From NCBI RefSeq assembly GCF_001514115.1, contig NZ_KQ948460.1, forward strand, positions 62,001 through 126,000: a stretch of DNA of 64,000 nucleotides, in the 5' to 3' direction. The notes under the pieces are model-generated. The model did not search any database, was not told where the DNA came from, and saw only the letters and a program-made list of their open reading frames with translations. Made by a program: the position numbers and the translations under genes. This DNA comes from Streptomyces olivochromogenes. GTDB taxonomy: Bacteria; Actinomycetota; Actinomycetes; Streptomycetales; Streptomycetaceae. Positions 1-9,038 of this stretch are shown here, in pieces. Each line of letters begins with the position of its first letter. Position 1 is the stretch's first letter.

Positions 1-569
1 TCGACACCATGCGCGCATCCGTCGCCGAGCAGTCGCTCGCCGCGGGCGCCGCCCTCGTCAACGACGTGAGCGGCGGTCTCGCCGACCCCGCGATGATCCC
101 CGCCGTCGCCGCGGCCGGCGCACCCTTCGTGGTCATGCACTGGCGCGGCTTCCTCGAGGGCGGCAACGTGAGGGGGACGTACGCGGACGTCGTCTCCGAA
201 GTCGTCGACGAGCTGCACGCACGTGTGGAGGCCGTTCTGGCGGGCGGCATCGCCCCCGACCGCATCGTCGTCGACCCGGGCCTCGGCTTCTCCAAGGACT
301 CCGAGCACGACCTGTCGCTGCTCGCCCACCTCGACCGGCTGAGCGAACTCGGCCACCCCTTGCTCGTCGCCGCCTCCCGCAAGCGGTTCCTGGGCCGCGT
401 ACTGGCGGGCCCTGAGGGCGCCCCGCCGCCGGCCCGCGAACGGGACGCCGCCACCGCCGCCGTCTCCGCGCTCGCCGCCCACCAGGGTGCCTGGGCGGTC
501 CGGGTCCACGAGGTACGGGCCACCGCCGACGCCGTACGAGTCGCCCGGGCCGTAGAGGGAGCCCAGTGA
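1..569 (+). CDS. folP: Dihydropteroate synthase, 5' end cut off by window
   Basis: This enzyme joins p-aminobenzoate to dihydropterin pyrophosphate, the sulfonamide-sensitive step of folate synthesis. The reading frame is already open at base 3, so the N-terminal third of this roughly 280-residue enzyme lies outside the window; about 188 codons are visible. The family motifs are clear: NDVSGG near the visible start, the DPGLGFSK loop in the middle, and SRKRF toward the C-terminus, which contacts substrate and phosphate. It is the first visible gene of a rightward folate operon (folP, an NTF2-like gene, folB, folK) and overlaps the next gene by four bases (GTGA), which suggests translational coupling. 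Confidence 0.96.
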   Translation, partial: DTMRASVAEQSLAAGAALVNDVSGGLADPAMIPAVAAAGAPFVVMHWRGFLEGGNVRGTYADVVSEVVDELHARVEAVLAGGIAPDRIVVDPGLGFSKDSEHDLSLLAHLDRLSELGHPLLVAASRKRFLGRVLAGPEGAPPPARERDAATAAVSALAAHQGAWAVRVHEVRATADAVRVARAVEGAQ

Positions 570-1060
570 GCGCACCCCGCACCGACATCGAGCAGGTCGA
601 ACGCGCCAACACCGCCTTCTACGAGGCACTCGAGCAGGGTGACTTCGAAGAACTGTCGTCGCTGTGGCTGGCTCCCCTGGACACCGCCGACGACGACATC
701 GAGGGCGACGGAGCGGTGATCTCCTGCGTCCACCCCGGCTGGCCGGTCCTCAACGGCCGTGGCGAGGTCCTGCGCTCGTACGCGCTGATCATGGCGAACA
801 CGGAGTACATCCAGTTCTTCCTCACGGACGTGCACGTCTCCGTCACGGGCGACACCGCGCTGGTGACCTGCACCGAGAACATCCTCAGCGGCGGCCCCGC
901 CCCCGAGGACAGCGACGAGCTCGGCCCGCTCGTCGGCCAGCTGGTCGTCGCCACGAACGTGTTCCGCCGCACGGCCGACGGCTGGAAGCTCTGGTCGCAC
1001 CACGCCTCACCCGTACTCACCGAATCGGGCGAGGAGGAGGACGAGGACACCCCCGGCTGA
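566..1060 (+). CDS. NTF2/SnoaL-like fold protein in folate operon
   Basis: A 164-residue protein starting at a GTG that overlaps the folP stop. The pattern (ERANTAFYEALEQGDFEELSSLWL at the start split over a helix, then VVATNVFRRTADGWKLWSHHASPV near the end) is that of the NTF2-like/SnoaL_3 superfamily, a cone-shaped fold used both by small enzymes and by binding proteins. The C-terminal tail is a run of Glu and Asp. No catalytic role can be assigned. Its fixed position between folP and folB suggests a link with folate metabolism, but that is inference from context. The 290 bases after it hold no gene; a short hairpin (CCCC-A-GGGG) lies near 1192-1200. Confidence 0.85.
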   Translation: MSAPRTDIEQVERANTAFYEALEQGDFEELSSLWLAPLDTADDDIEGDGAVISCVHPGWPVLNGRGEVLRSYALIMANTEYIQFFLTDVHVSVTGDTALVTCTENILSGGPAPEDSDELGPLVGQLVVATNVFRRTADGWKLWSHHASPVLTESGEEEDEDTPG

Positions 1061-1351
1061 GGACGGGAACACCCCCGCTGAGCCCCTGGGCACCCCCGGT
1101 CGGGTGGGCGGGCGGTCCACAGGCACCAAGGAGTGGTTGGAATCACGAACCGCTGGGTAGGGGCGGCTACCAACCCGTGAGCCGCCGTGTTCCCCAGGGG
1201 AAACACCCGATGAAGCCTCGTGCCCATCATGTGGGCGCGTGTCCCCGTGGGCGAGCGCTGTCAGTGCCCGCAGGTAGATTCGTTCGAGGCCGGTGCGCCG
1301 ACCGCACCCGGTGGACATCGGCCGCTACCGACGATTGCAGGAGTGATTCGC

Positions 1352-1711
1352 GTGGATCGTGTCGCGCTGCGCGGCCTCAAGGCCCGCGGGCACCACGGTG
1401 TCTTCCAGAAGGAACGCGAGGAAGGCCAGACCTTCATCGTGGACCTGACACTGGGCCTGGACACTCGACCGGCCGCGGCCGAGGACGACCTGTCGAAGAC
1501 CGTGCACTACGGCATCGTGGCGGAGGAGGTCGTGGCCGTCGTCGAGGGCGAGCCCGTCAACCTCATCGAGACCCTCGCCGAGCGCATCGCCCAGACCTGC
1601 CTGAAGCACGACGGGGTCCAGGAGGTCGAGGTCTGCGTGCACAAACCCGACGCGCCGATCACGGTCCCCTTCGACGACGTGACCGTCACGATCACCCGGA
1701 GCCGAGTATGA
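1352..1711 (+). CDS. folB: Dihydroneopterin aldolase
   Basis: Converts 7,8-dihydroneopterin to 6-hydroxymethyl-dihydropterin plus glycolaldehyde in folate synthesis. With a GTG start at 1352 the product is 119 residues, the usual family length; AGGAG lies nine bases upstream. An in-frame GTG at 1343 is possible but lies on top of that ribosome site. Family features are the GHHGVF segment with a nearby acidic residue, the TVHYG segment, NLIETLAERIA, and the HKP motif carrying the catalytic lysine. The stop codon overlaps the start of folK (ATGA), so the two are coupled. Confidence 0.95.
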   Translation: MDRVALRGLKARGHHGVFQKEREEGQTFIVDLTLGLDTRPAAAEDDLSKTVHYGIVAEEVVAVVEGEPVNLIETLAERIAQTCLKHDGVQEVEVCVHKPDAPITVPFDDVTVTITRSRV

Positions 1712-2319
1712 CCGCCTACTTCACCGAGGGTCAGAGCGACCCGACCGTACAGCCGGTGCCCGCCTCCGTGGTCGAGCGGGTGGACGCCGCCGACACGACC
1801 CTGCAGAACCCGAAACGGGCGGTGCTCTCCCTCGGCTCGAACCTGGGCAACCGCCTGGAGACCCTCCAGGGCGCCATCGACGCCCTGGAGGACACCCCTG
1901 GCGTCCGCGTCAAGGCGGTCTCCCCCGTCTACGAGACGGAGCCCTGGGGCGTCGAACCGGGCAGCCAGCCGACGTACTTCAACGCGGTCGTGGTCCTCAA
2001 GACCACCCTCCCGCCGTCCTCGCTCCTGGAGCGGGCACACGCGGTCGAGGAAGCCTTCCACCGCGTACGGGACGGGCGCTGGGGCCCGCGCACGATCGAC
2101 GTGGACATCGTGGCGTACGCCGACGTCGTCTCCGGCGACCCGGTCCTGACCCTCCCTCACCCGCACGCCCACGAACGGGCCTTCGTGCTGGCTCCCTGGC
2201 ACGACGTGGAGCCCGAGGCCCAGCTGCCCGGCCGCGGCCCCGTGGACCACCTGCTCAGCGCCGTCACCCGGGAAGGTGTCCTGCCCCGGCCCGACCTGGA
2301 ACTCCGGCTGCCCGAGTAG
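1708..2319 (+). CDS. folK: 2-amino-4-hydroxy-6-hydroxymethyldihydropteridine pyrophosphokinase
   Basis: HPPK transfers pyrophosphate from ATP to hydroxymethyl-dihydropterin, making the substrate of FolP. The 203-residue product has a roughly 40-residue N-terminal extension before the core, which begins at LSLGSNLGNR. The core holds SPVYETEPWG, the RWGPRTIDVDIV signature with the metal-binding aspartates, and LPHPHAHERAFVL. It starts inside the folB stop codon (ATGA overlap). Together with folB and folP it completes the pterin branch. Confidence 0.96.
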   Translation: MTAYFTEGQSDPTVQPVPASVVERVDAADTTLQNPKRAVLSLGSNLGNRLETLQGAIDALEDTPGVRVKAVSPVYETEPWGVEPGSQPTYFNAVVVLKTTLPPSSLLERAHAVEEAFHRVRDGRWGPRTIDVDIVAYADVVSGDPVLTLPHPHAHERAFVLAPWHDVEPEAQLPGRGPVDHLLSAVTREGVLPRPDLELRLPE

Positions 2320-2375
2320 TCGTTAAGGTCAAGACGACCAAGACGGGCTTACAAGAGGGGCAAAGGGACAACAAC

Positions 2376-2864
2376 GTGAAACAGCTGCGCATCAGGACGC
2401 TGGCAGCCGTGTTCGTCGTGGCCGGTGTGCTGTCCTGGGCGGGCGCGCGCCTGTGGAGCGCGGTGGGAACCCTCCCGCGAGTCCCGCTGGCCGCCCCCAT
2501 CGTCCTGGCCCTGATCGCCGTCGTCCTGCTGTCCACGGCGCTCTCGCTGCGCGCCCGCCTCAAGGCCCAGCGTGAACGCCGCCCCGGCGCCAAGGGCGTC
2601 GACCCCCTGATGGCGGCCCGCGCGGTCGTCTTCGGCCAGGCGAGCGCCCTGGTCGCCGCCCTGGTGTCGGGCATGTACGGCGGTACGGGCGCGTTCCTGC
2701 TCGAATCCCTGGACGTCCCCGCCCGTCGCGACCAGGCCATCTACGCCGGTTTCTCGGTCCTCGCCGGCATCGCCGTGATAGCGGCCGCCTTCTTCCTGGA
2801 GCGCGTCTGCAAACTCCCGGAGGACGACGACAACGAACACGGCGGCGCGGCCCCCGTCGCCTGA
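2376..2864 (+). CDS. DUF3180 membrane protein
   Basis: A 162-residue integral membrane protein with four predicted hydrophobic spans: residues about 7-25, 36-55, 85-105 and 120-140. A basic cytoplasmic loop (RARLKAQRERRPGAKG) lies between spans two and three, and the tail is acidic. The family DUF3180 is found almost only in actinobacteria, typically directly after folK as here. Its function is unknown; the position suggests the last gene of the folate operon. It is convergent with folE, with only 36 bases between the stop codons. Confidence 0.88.
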   Translation: MKQLRIRTLAAVFVVAGVLSWAGARLWSAVGTLPRVPLAAPIVLALIAVVLLSTALSLRARLKAQRERRPGAKGVDPLMAARAVVFGQASALVAALVSGMYGGTGAFLLESLDVPARRDQAIYAGFSVLAGIAVIAAAFFLERVCKLPEDDDNEHGGAAPVA

Positions 2865-2900
2865 CGGACGGGTCGCGCAGCGGGCGTACGGGCCGGGGCG

Positions 2901-3506
2901 CTAACGCGCCATGATCAGGCTCATCGCCTCGTTGCGGGTGGCGGGATCGCGCAGCTGGCCGCGCACGGCCGAGGTGATGGTCTTCGCACCGGGCTTGCGC
3001 ACCCCGCGCATCGACATGCACATGTGCTCGCACTCCACGACGACGATCACCCCGCGCGGCTCCAGGATCTCCATCAGGGAGTCTGCGATCTGCGTGGTGA
3101 GCCGTTCCTGCACCTGTGGCCGCCGGGCGTAGACGTCCACGAGCCGGGCCAGCTTCGACAGGCCCGTGATCTTGCCGTCCGTGGACGGGATGTACCCGAC
3201 ATGGGCCACGCCGACGAACGGCACCAGGTGGTGCTCACAGCTGCTGAGGACCTCGATGTCCTTCACGAGCACCATCTCGTCGTGTCCGAGGTCGAAAGTG
3301 GTCGTCAGCACGTCCTCGGGCTTCTGCCACAGCCCCGCGAATATCTCCCTGTACGCCCTGGCGACCCGACCGGGCGTCTCGCGCAGGCCCTCGCGGTCCG
3401 GGTCCTCGCCGACCGCGATGAGAAGCTCTCGTACGGCGTTCTCCGCACGCTTCTCGTCGAACTCACCGATCACACCTTCGCCGTCAAGCGTCACGGGGTC
3501 GGTCAT
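2901..3506 (-). CDS. folE: GTP cyclohydrolase I
   Basis: Catalyses the first step of pterin and folate synthesis, GTP to dihydroneopterin triphosphate. The chosen ATG (3506) gives 201 residues starting MTDPVTLDGEG, with GAGGA just upstream. The zinc ligands are visible in SSCEHHLVPF and VECEHMCMSMRG, and the GTP-binding segment lies around SKLARLVDVYARRPQVQERLT. It is separated from ftsH, which lies on the same strand, by a strong terminator. It therefore has its own promoter within the 70-base gap or in the leader, and faces the other fol genes. Confidence 0.97.
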   Translation of the reverse strand: MTDPVTLDGEGVIGEFDEKRAENAVRELLIAVGEDPDREGLRETPGRVARAYREIFAGLWQKPEDVLTTTFDLGHDEMVLVKDIEVLSSCEHHLVPFVGVAHVGYIPSTDGKITGLSKLARLVDVYARRPQVQERLTTQIADSLMEILEPRGVIVVVECEHMCMSMRGVRKPGAKTITSAVRGQLRDPATRNEAMSLIMAR

Positions 3507-3573
3507 GTGGTCCTCGTTCCTGTGGATCTTGCGCGTGCTGTTCGACGCGCCCAAAACGTGCGGTCGTGCCAAA

Positions 3574-3613
3574 ATGCCGCGCCCCCCAGGCTAGAACCTG
3601 GGGGGCGCGGCAT
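3574..3613. terminator. Terminator hairpin after ftsH
   Basis: A perfect 17-bp stem (left arm 3574-3590, right arm 3597-3613) with the 6-base loop CTAGAA. It lies just beyond the ftsH stop and upstream of folE, so it ends leftward ftsH transcription. There is no long T run, as is usual in Streptomyces. Confidence 0.85.
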
Positions 3614-3648
3614 CCATTCCGGGCCTGGTGGGGCCACCGGGAGCCGGA

Positions 3649-5676
3649 TCAGCTCTCGGAGCGGTCCTCCGGAGCCACTTCCTTCGCCGGGACGGACTCC
3701 GTCACATTGGCGATGGCCGGCGTCGATCCGTTCGCCCCGTTCGTCAGCGACAGCTCCTTGGGGGAGAGCACCGGCGGGCGGGTGGACGGGGTGCGCCGGG
3801 AGGAGCCGGTCCACGCGGGGCGGGCCGGGCGCTTGTGGATCGGAGCGAAGACCTCGGCGATCTGCTCCTTGCTCAGCGTCTCCTTCTCCAGCAGCTGGAG
3901 CACCAGGGCGTCGAGGACGTCGCGGTTCTCGACCAGGATCTCCCAGGCCTCGTTGTGCGCGTTCTCGATGAGCTTCTTGACCTCTTCGTCGACGAGCGCG
4001 GCGACCTCTTCCGAGTAGTCACGCGGGTGCGACATCTCCCGGCCCAGGAAGGGCTCGGTGTTGTCGCCGCCGAACTTGATCGCGCCCAGACGCTCGGTCA
4101 TGCCGTACTGCGTGACCATCGCGCGGGCCGTTGCGGTGGCCTTCTCGATGTCGTTCGCAGCGCCCGTGGTGGGGTCGTGGAAGACGAGCTCCTCGGCCGC
4201 GCGGCCGCCCAGCATGTAGGCCAGCTGGTCCAGCATCTCGTTGCGCGTCGTGGAGTACTTGTCCTCGTCCGGCAGGACCATCGTGTAGCCGAGGGCACGG
4301 CCACGCGACAGGATCGTGATCTTGTGGACCGGGTCGGAGTTCGGAGACGCCGCCGCGACCAGGGCGTGGCCGCCCTCGTGGTACGCGGTGATCTTCTTCT
4401 CCTTGTCCGACATGATCCGGGTCCGCTTCTGCGGGCCCGCGACCACGCGGTCGATCGCCTCGTCCAGCATGGAGTTGTCGATCAGCTTCAGGTCGCTGCG
4501 GGCCGTCAGGAGCGCGGCCTCGTTCAGCACGTTGGCGAGATCGGCACCCGTGAAGCCGGGGGTGCGACGGGCGACGGCCGAGAGGTCGACGTCCTGCGCG
4601 ACCGGCTTGCCCTTCTGGTGAACCTTGAGGATCTCCAGACGGCCCTGCATGTCCGGGCGGTCGACCGCGATCTGGCGGTCGAAGCGGCCGGGACGCAGCA
4701 GTGCCGGGTCGAGGATGTCGGGCCGGTTCGTGGCGGCGATGAGGATCACGCCGCCCTTCACGTCGAAGCCGTCCATCTCGACGAGCAGCTGGTTCAGCGT
4801 CTGCTCGCGCTCGTCGTGACCACCGCCGAGGCCGGCGCCGCGGTGGCGGCCGACCGCGTCGATCTCGTCGACGAAGACGATCGCCGGAGCGTTCGCCTTG
4901 GCCTGCTCGAACAGGTCACGGACTCGGGAGGCACCGACACCGACGAACATCTCGACGAAGTCGGAACCCGAGATCGAGTAGAAGGGGACGCCCGCCTCGC
5001 CCGCGACAGCGCGTGCGAGCAGCGTCTTACCGGTTCCAGGAGGCCCGTAGAGGAGCACACCCTTGGGGATCTTCGCCCCGACGGCCTGGAACTTCGCCGG
5101 CTCCTGGAGGAACTCCTTGATCTCCTGGAGCTCCTCGACCGCCTCGTCCGAGCCCGCGACGTCCGAGAACGTCGTCTTCGGGGTGTCCTTGGTGATGAGC
5201 TTCGCCTTGGACTTCCCGAAGTTCATGACCCGGGAGCCGCCGCCCTGCATCTGGTTCATCAGGAACAGGAAGACGACGACGATGAGGACGAAGGGAAGCA
5301 GAGACAGCAGGATGCCGAGGAACGGGTTCTGCTTGGACGGCGAGACTGTGTAGCCGTCCGGAATCTGCTTGTTCTGGAACTTGTCCTGGAGTGTGTTGGC
5401 TAGGTTGACGCCCTGGTCACCGATGTAGCTCGCCTGGATCTTGGAGCTGCCGGAGACCTTCTGGCCATCCTTGAGCTGCACCTTGATGACTTGCTCGTCA
5501 CCGGTGGTCAGCTTGGCCTCTTGGACCTTGTTGTCATTGATCGCCTGGACGACCTGGCCGGTGTCCACTGTCTTGTAGCCGCCGGACGAGCCGACGACCT
5601 GCATCAACACGACCACGGCAAGGACGGCCAGCACGATCCACATGACCGGCCCACGGAAGTATCGCTTCACGTCCAT
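3649..5676 (-). CDS. ftsH: ATP-dependent zinc metalloprotease FtsH
   Basis: A membrane-anchored AAA+ protease that extracts and degrades membrane and short-lived cytoplasmic proteins. Counting from the ATG of MDVKRYFRG, the first membrane span is residues 9-25, an extracytoplasmic domain follows, and the second span is near 120-140. The AAA domain has the Walker A GPPGTGKT, Walker B VFVDEID and the second region of homology with ATNRPDILDPALLRPGR. The peptidase domain carries HEGGH with a downstream zinc-ligand region. The C-terminal 60 residues are disordered and Ser/Thr/Pro-rich. An in-frame ATG at 5712 would add 12 residues; neither start has a convincing ribosome site, so the start is uncertain. 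Confidence 0.97.
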   Translation of the reverse strand: MDVKRYFRGPVMWIVLAVLAVVVLMQVVGSSGGYKTVDTGQVVQAINDNKVQEAKLTTGDEQVIKVQLKDGQKVSGSSKIQASYIGDQGVNLANTLQDKFQNKQIPDGYTVSPSKQNPFLGILLSLLPFVLIVVVFLFLMNQMQGGGSRVMNFGKSKAKLITKDTPKTTFSDVAGSDEAVEELQEIKEFLQEPAKFQAVGAKIPKGVLLYGPPGTGKTLLARAVAGEAGVPFYSISGSDFVEMFVGVGASRVRDLFEQAKANAPAIVFVDEIDAVGRHRGAGLGGGHDEREQTLNQLLVEMDGFDVKGGVILIAATNRPDILDPALLRPGRFDRQIAVDRPDMQGRLEILKVHQKGKPVAQDVDLSAVARRTPGFTGADLANVLNEAALLTARSDLKLIDNSMLDEAIDRVVAGPQKRTRIMSDKEKKITAYHEGGHALVAAASPNSDPVHKITILSRGRALGYTMVLPDEDKYSTTRNEMLDQLAYMLGGRAAEELVFHDPTTGAANDIEKATATARAMVTQYGMTERLGAIKFGGDNTEPFLGREMSHPRDYSEEVAALVDEEVKKLIENAHNEAWEILVENRDVLDALVLQLLEKETLSKEQIAEVFAPIHKRPARPAWTGSSRRTPSTRPPVLSPKELSLTNGANGSTPAIANVTESVPAKEVAPEDRSES

Positions 5677-5874
5677 CCATACGGAGCGGTGCCGCCCCGT
5701 CCCTCCTGCCATAGTGAGTTTGATAAAGACTTATAAAGACTGTTCTTCGGACGGTACCCCAGCATTGTCACCCGAAGCTGCAGGGGACGACTGGGAATCC
5801 CTCCCACGCATGCTCCAACGGCGCGAAACCCGCTGGGGTTCCCGATCGTCTTACGAGGACTGGGACCCGGAGGT

Positions 5875-6435
5875 TCAGCCGCCGTAGACGTGAGGCGCGA
5901 GCGTACCGACGAACGGGAGGTTGCGGTACTTCTCCGCGTAGTCGAGGCCGTAGCCGATCACGAACTCGTTCGGGATATCGAAGCCGACCCACTCCACGTC
6001 GATCGCGACCTTGGCCGCCTCCGGCTTGCGCAGCAGCGTGCACACCTTGAGGGAGGCCGGCTCGCGGGAGCCGAGGTTGGAGATCAGCCAGGACAGGGTC
6101 AGCCCGGAGTCGATGATGTCCTCGACGATCAGGACGTGCTTGCCCTTGATGTCGGTGTCGAGGTCCTTGAGGATCCGCACCACACCCGAGGACTGGGTGC
6201 CCGCGCCGTACGACGACACCGCCATCCAGTCCATGGTGACGGGGGTGGACAGCGCACGCGCGAGGTCCGCCATGACCATGACGGCGCCCTTGAGGACACC
6301 GACGATCAGCAGGTCCTTGCCCTCGTACTCCGCGTCGATCTTCGCAGCCAGCTCAGCCAGCTTGGCGTCGATCTCTTCCTTGGTGATGAGCACCGACTTG
6401 AGGTCGGTGCCCATGTCTTTCGCGTCCACCCGCAT
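5875..6435 (-). CDS. hpt: Hypoxanthine phosphoribosyltransferase
   Basis: Purine salvage enzyme joining hypoxanthine or guanine to PRPP; about 186 residues, the normal length. The PRPP-binding loop VLIVEDIIDSGLT, the VGVLKGAV loop and the WVGFDIPNEFVIGYG base-binding segment are all present. The start is taken at MRVDAKDMG; GTG at 6438 and ATG at 6414 are alternatives. It lies between tilS and ftsH on the same strand, the widely conserved bacterial order tilS-hpt-ftsH. Confidence 0.96.
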   Translation of the reverse strand: MRVDAKDMGTDLKSVLITKEEIDAKLAELAAKIDAEYEGKDLLIVGVLKGAVMVMADLARALSTPVTMDWMAVSSYGAGTQSSGVVRILKDLDTDIKGKHVLIVEDIIDSGLTLSWLISNLGSREPASLKVCTLLRKPEAAKVAIDVEWVGFDIPNEFVIGYGLDYAEKYRNLPFVGTLAPHVYGG

Positions 6436-6593
6436 CACTTTCGGTCGTCCGTCCCACTCTTGTCGGGCTCGTTCACCTACGGGGCGCCGATGTCGCTCCC
6501 CTTCGGCTCACTCGCTCGGCCGCCCGGACCGCCCGCGACCCGAGTCAGGGGTCCCGGAGAGCCGCATGAGCGGTCCCGATGGAGGGTCCGGTT

Positions 6594-7601
6594 TCAGCCT
6601 TGCCGAATCACCAGTCTGCCACCCTGTCGCTGAGCGACGACTTTGCCCGGGAGATTGATGGCTCCCTGACCGCGCCAGCCGGTGATCAGCCGGTCGACTT
6701 CTTCGATGTGGCGGGCGAACAGCGAACCGGCCGGGGCGCCCGCCTCGATGGCGGCGCGGCGCAGGATGCGGCGGCGTACGGCGGGCGGCAGGGCGTAGAG
6801 CTTGGCGCACTCCAGGAGGCCCGCCGTGTCGCGCACGGAGGCCTCGGCCTGGCGGGCCCAGGCGTCGAGGGCGTCGGCGTCGTCACGGGACAGCTGGGCC
6901 GTCCTGGCGAGGGCCTCGACGACTCCCTTGCCGAGCGCCTTCTCCAGGGCGGGCAGGCCCTCGTGGCGCAGCCGGGAGCGGGTGTAGGCCGGGTCGGCGT
7001 TGTGCGGGTCGTCCCAGACGGGCAGCGACTGGACCATGCAGGCCTTGCGGGCGGTCTGCCGGTCCAGGTGCAGGAACGGTCGGCGGTAACGGCCGCCGGC
7101 CCCCGAGACCGCGGCCATGCCGGACAGGGAGCGGATGCCGGAGCCGCGGGCGAGGCCCAGCAGAACCGTCTCGGCCTGGTCGTCACGGGTGTGGCCGAGC
7201 AGGACGGCGGAGGCGCCGTGGCGCTCGGCGGCGGCGTCCAGGGCGGCGTACCGGGCGTCGCGGGCGGCGGCTTCGGGGCCGCCGTCGCGGCCCACGGTGA
7301 CGGCGAGGGACTCGACGGGGGTCATGCCGAGCTCGACGAGGCGGGAGACGACGTCGTCGGCGCGCAGATCGGAGCCGGGCTGCAGACCGTGGTCCACGGT
7401 GATGCCACCGGCGCGGATGCCGAGTTTGGGGGCTTCGAAGGCGAGAGCCGAGGCGAGCGCCATGGAGTCGGCGCCGCCGGAGCAGGCGACGAGGACGAGC
7501 GGGGAGGACTCGCCCGGGGGACGGGTGTGGTCGGTGAGGACGTCGTGGAGTACGCGGCGGACCGCCAGGCGTATCGCCGCGACCGCAGGATGGGGACCCA
7601 T
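6594..7601 (-). CDS. tilS: tRNA(Ile)-lysidine synthetase
   Basis: Adds lysine to C34 of the CAU-anticodon isoleucine tRNA, changing both its amino acid and codon identity; essential in most bacteria. The 335-residue product has the ATP-binding signature ACSGGADS near residue 45, the LLGHTRDDQAET motif and RPFLHLDR. It is a short-type TilS without a long C-terminal domain. The ATG at 7601 is preceded by AAGGGAA. It is first in the leftward tilS-hpt-ftsH group. The 190 bases upstream hold no gene that I can recognise. Confidence 0.95.
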   Translation of the reverse strand: MGPHPAVAAIRLAVRRVLHDVLTDHTRPPGESSPLVLVACSGGADSMALASALAFEAPKLGIRAGGITVDHGLQPGSDLRADDVVSRLVELGMTPVESLAVTVGRDGGPEAAARDARYAALDAAAERHGASAVLLGHTRDDQAETVLLGLARGSGIRSLSGMAAVSGAGGRYRRPFLHLDRQTARKACMVQSLPVWDDPHNADPAYTRSRLRHEGLPALEKALGKGVVEALARTAQLSRDDADALDAWARQAEASVRDTAGLLECAKLYALPPAVRRRILRRAAIEAGAPAGSLFARHIEEVDRLITGWRGQGAINLPGKVVAQRQGGRLVIRQG

Positions 7602-7793
7602 GTCCGGTTCCCTTCATGAAGTTTTCGGGGGGTGAGCCCGAGTCTGGTCACACAGAGTGTGTAGATGGTGACAGAAACGGGCCGTTCCCCGAGCATTGCA
7701 CGCCTACCGTTGGCTCACGGTCCCTCGGACGGGTGATTGGAGGGGCGTTCACCTGCCGTCGGCCGAATTCGTTTCACGACCTTGCCGTAGGGT

Positions 7794-8918
7794 TCACGAC
7801 TCCGCCTTGCGGTGCACCCGTGCGACCCAGTCCGTCGGTTTGGCGATCTCCGTCTTGGTCGGGAGGGTGTTCGGGGAAGTCCACACACGGTTGAAGCCGT
7901 CCATGCCCACCTGATCGACGACCGCGCGCACGAACCGCTCACCGTCCCTGTACTGCTTCAGTTTGGCGTCCAAACCGAGCAGCTTGCGCAGGGCGAGGTC
8001 GAGCCGTGAGGCCCCCTTGGCCCGGCGCTGCTGGAACTTCTCGCGGATTTCGCCCACGGACGGGACCACGTCAGGACCCACGCCGTCCATCACGAAGTCC
8101 GCGTGGCCCTCCAGGAGGGACATCACGGCGGTGAGGCGGCCGAGGATCTCCCGCTGGGCCGGCGTCTGCACGATCTCGACCAGGGACCGGCCCCCGTCGT
8201 CCTCCTCGCCCTCGGGACGGCCGCCCGCGAGCGACTGGGCCGCCTCCCTGATGCGCTCCAGGACCGTCATGGGATCGACCTCGGTCTCGCCCAAGAAAGA
8301 CTGGATTTCGCCCTCCAGGTGGTCGCGCAGCCAGGGCACGGCCGTGAACTGCGTACGGTGCGTCTCCTCGTGCAGACACACCCACAGGCGGAAGTCGTGG
8401 GGCTCCACGTCGAGTTCGCGCTCCACGTGGACGATGTTCGGCGCGACGAGAAGGAGCCTGCCGCCGCCGTTCTCACCCGCCGGGAGTTCCCTCGTCGCCG
8501 GGGCGAAGGTCTCGTACTGCCCGAGGACGCGCGACGACAGGAACGACAGCAGCATGCCCAGCTCCACGCCGGTGACCTTGCCGCCCACGGCGCCGAGGAC
8601 GGCCCCGCCCGGGGTGGTCCCCCGCCGTTCCTGCATCTTGTCCAGCAGGGGCTTCAGGAGCTCCCGGAACCCCGCGACGTTCGCCCGGACCCAGCCCGGG
8701 CGGTCCACCACCAGGATGGGGGTGTCGTGGATGTCGTCCGTGCCCATACGAGTGAAGCCCCGGACGTGTTCCTCCGAGGCCTTCGCATGCCGGCGCAGCT
8801 CCGCGACGACCTCTCGGGCCTCGTCGCGGCTCACCTCGGGGCCCGGCCGCACAAGCCGTGTCGCGGTCGCCACCGCGAGATTCCAGTCGACCATCTCGGC
8901 ACCACCGATGCTCGTCAT
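7794..8918 (-). CDS. DUF2342 zinc-dependent metalloprotease-like protein
   Basis: A 374-residue actinobacterial protein of the DUF2342 family, often annotated as a coenzyme F420 biosynthesis-associated zinc metalloprotease. The HEETH motif (in CLHEETHRTQF) fits HExxH zinc binding and gluzincin-like folds; no substrate is known. The start MTSIGGAEMVDWN has no ribosome site, but TACGGT lies 6-11 bases before the ATG, so a leaderless message is possible; the internal ATG at 8894 is an alternative. It sits between tilS and a PBP4-type gene on the same strand. Confidence 0.9.
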   Translation of the reverse strand: MTSIGGAEMVDWNLAVATATRLVRPGPEVSRDEAREVVAELRRHAKASEEHVRGFTRMGTDDIHDTPILVVDRPGWVRANVAGFRELLKPLLDKMQERRGTTPGGAVLGAVGGKVTGVELGMLLSFLSSRVLGQYETFAPATRELPAGENGGGRLLLVAPNIVHVERELDVEPHDFRLWVCLHEETHRTQFTAVPWLRDHLEGEIQSFLGETEVDPMTVLERIREAAQSLAGGRPEGEEDDGGRSLVEIVQTPAQREILGRLTAVMSLLEGHADFVMDGVGPDVVPSVGEIREKFQQRRAKGASRLDLALRKLLGLDAKLKQYRDGERFVRAVVDQVGMDGFNRVWTSPNTLPTKTEIAKPTDWVARVHRKAES

Positions 8919-9038
8919 GCGTCAACCGTACGTGAGCGGGTCCAAGTGCGGTGAGGGGTAAGGCGCCGGATGCGCCCGTGCTCCGGGGCGCACGGGGCTC
9001 GTGGTACGAGTGGTGCCCATGACCTGGCCGGGCAGGCC

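Noticed and set aside
664..2319. A 551-codon open frame across the NTF2-like gene, folB and folK
   Set aside because: Only its last 203 codons (folK) match a family; the rest is the shadow of other frames in GC-rich DNA and lacks a start signal.
3628..5403. 591-codon plus-strand frame opposite ftsH
   Set aside because: Antisense shadow of a highly conserved gene; rich in Arg, Asp and Val as expected for such shadows.
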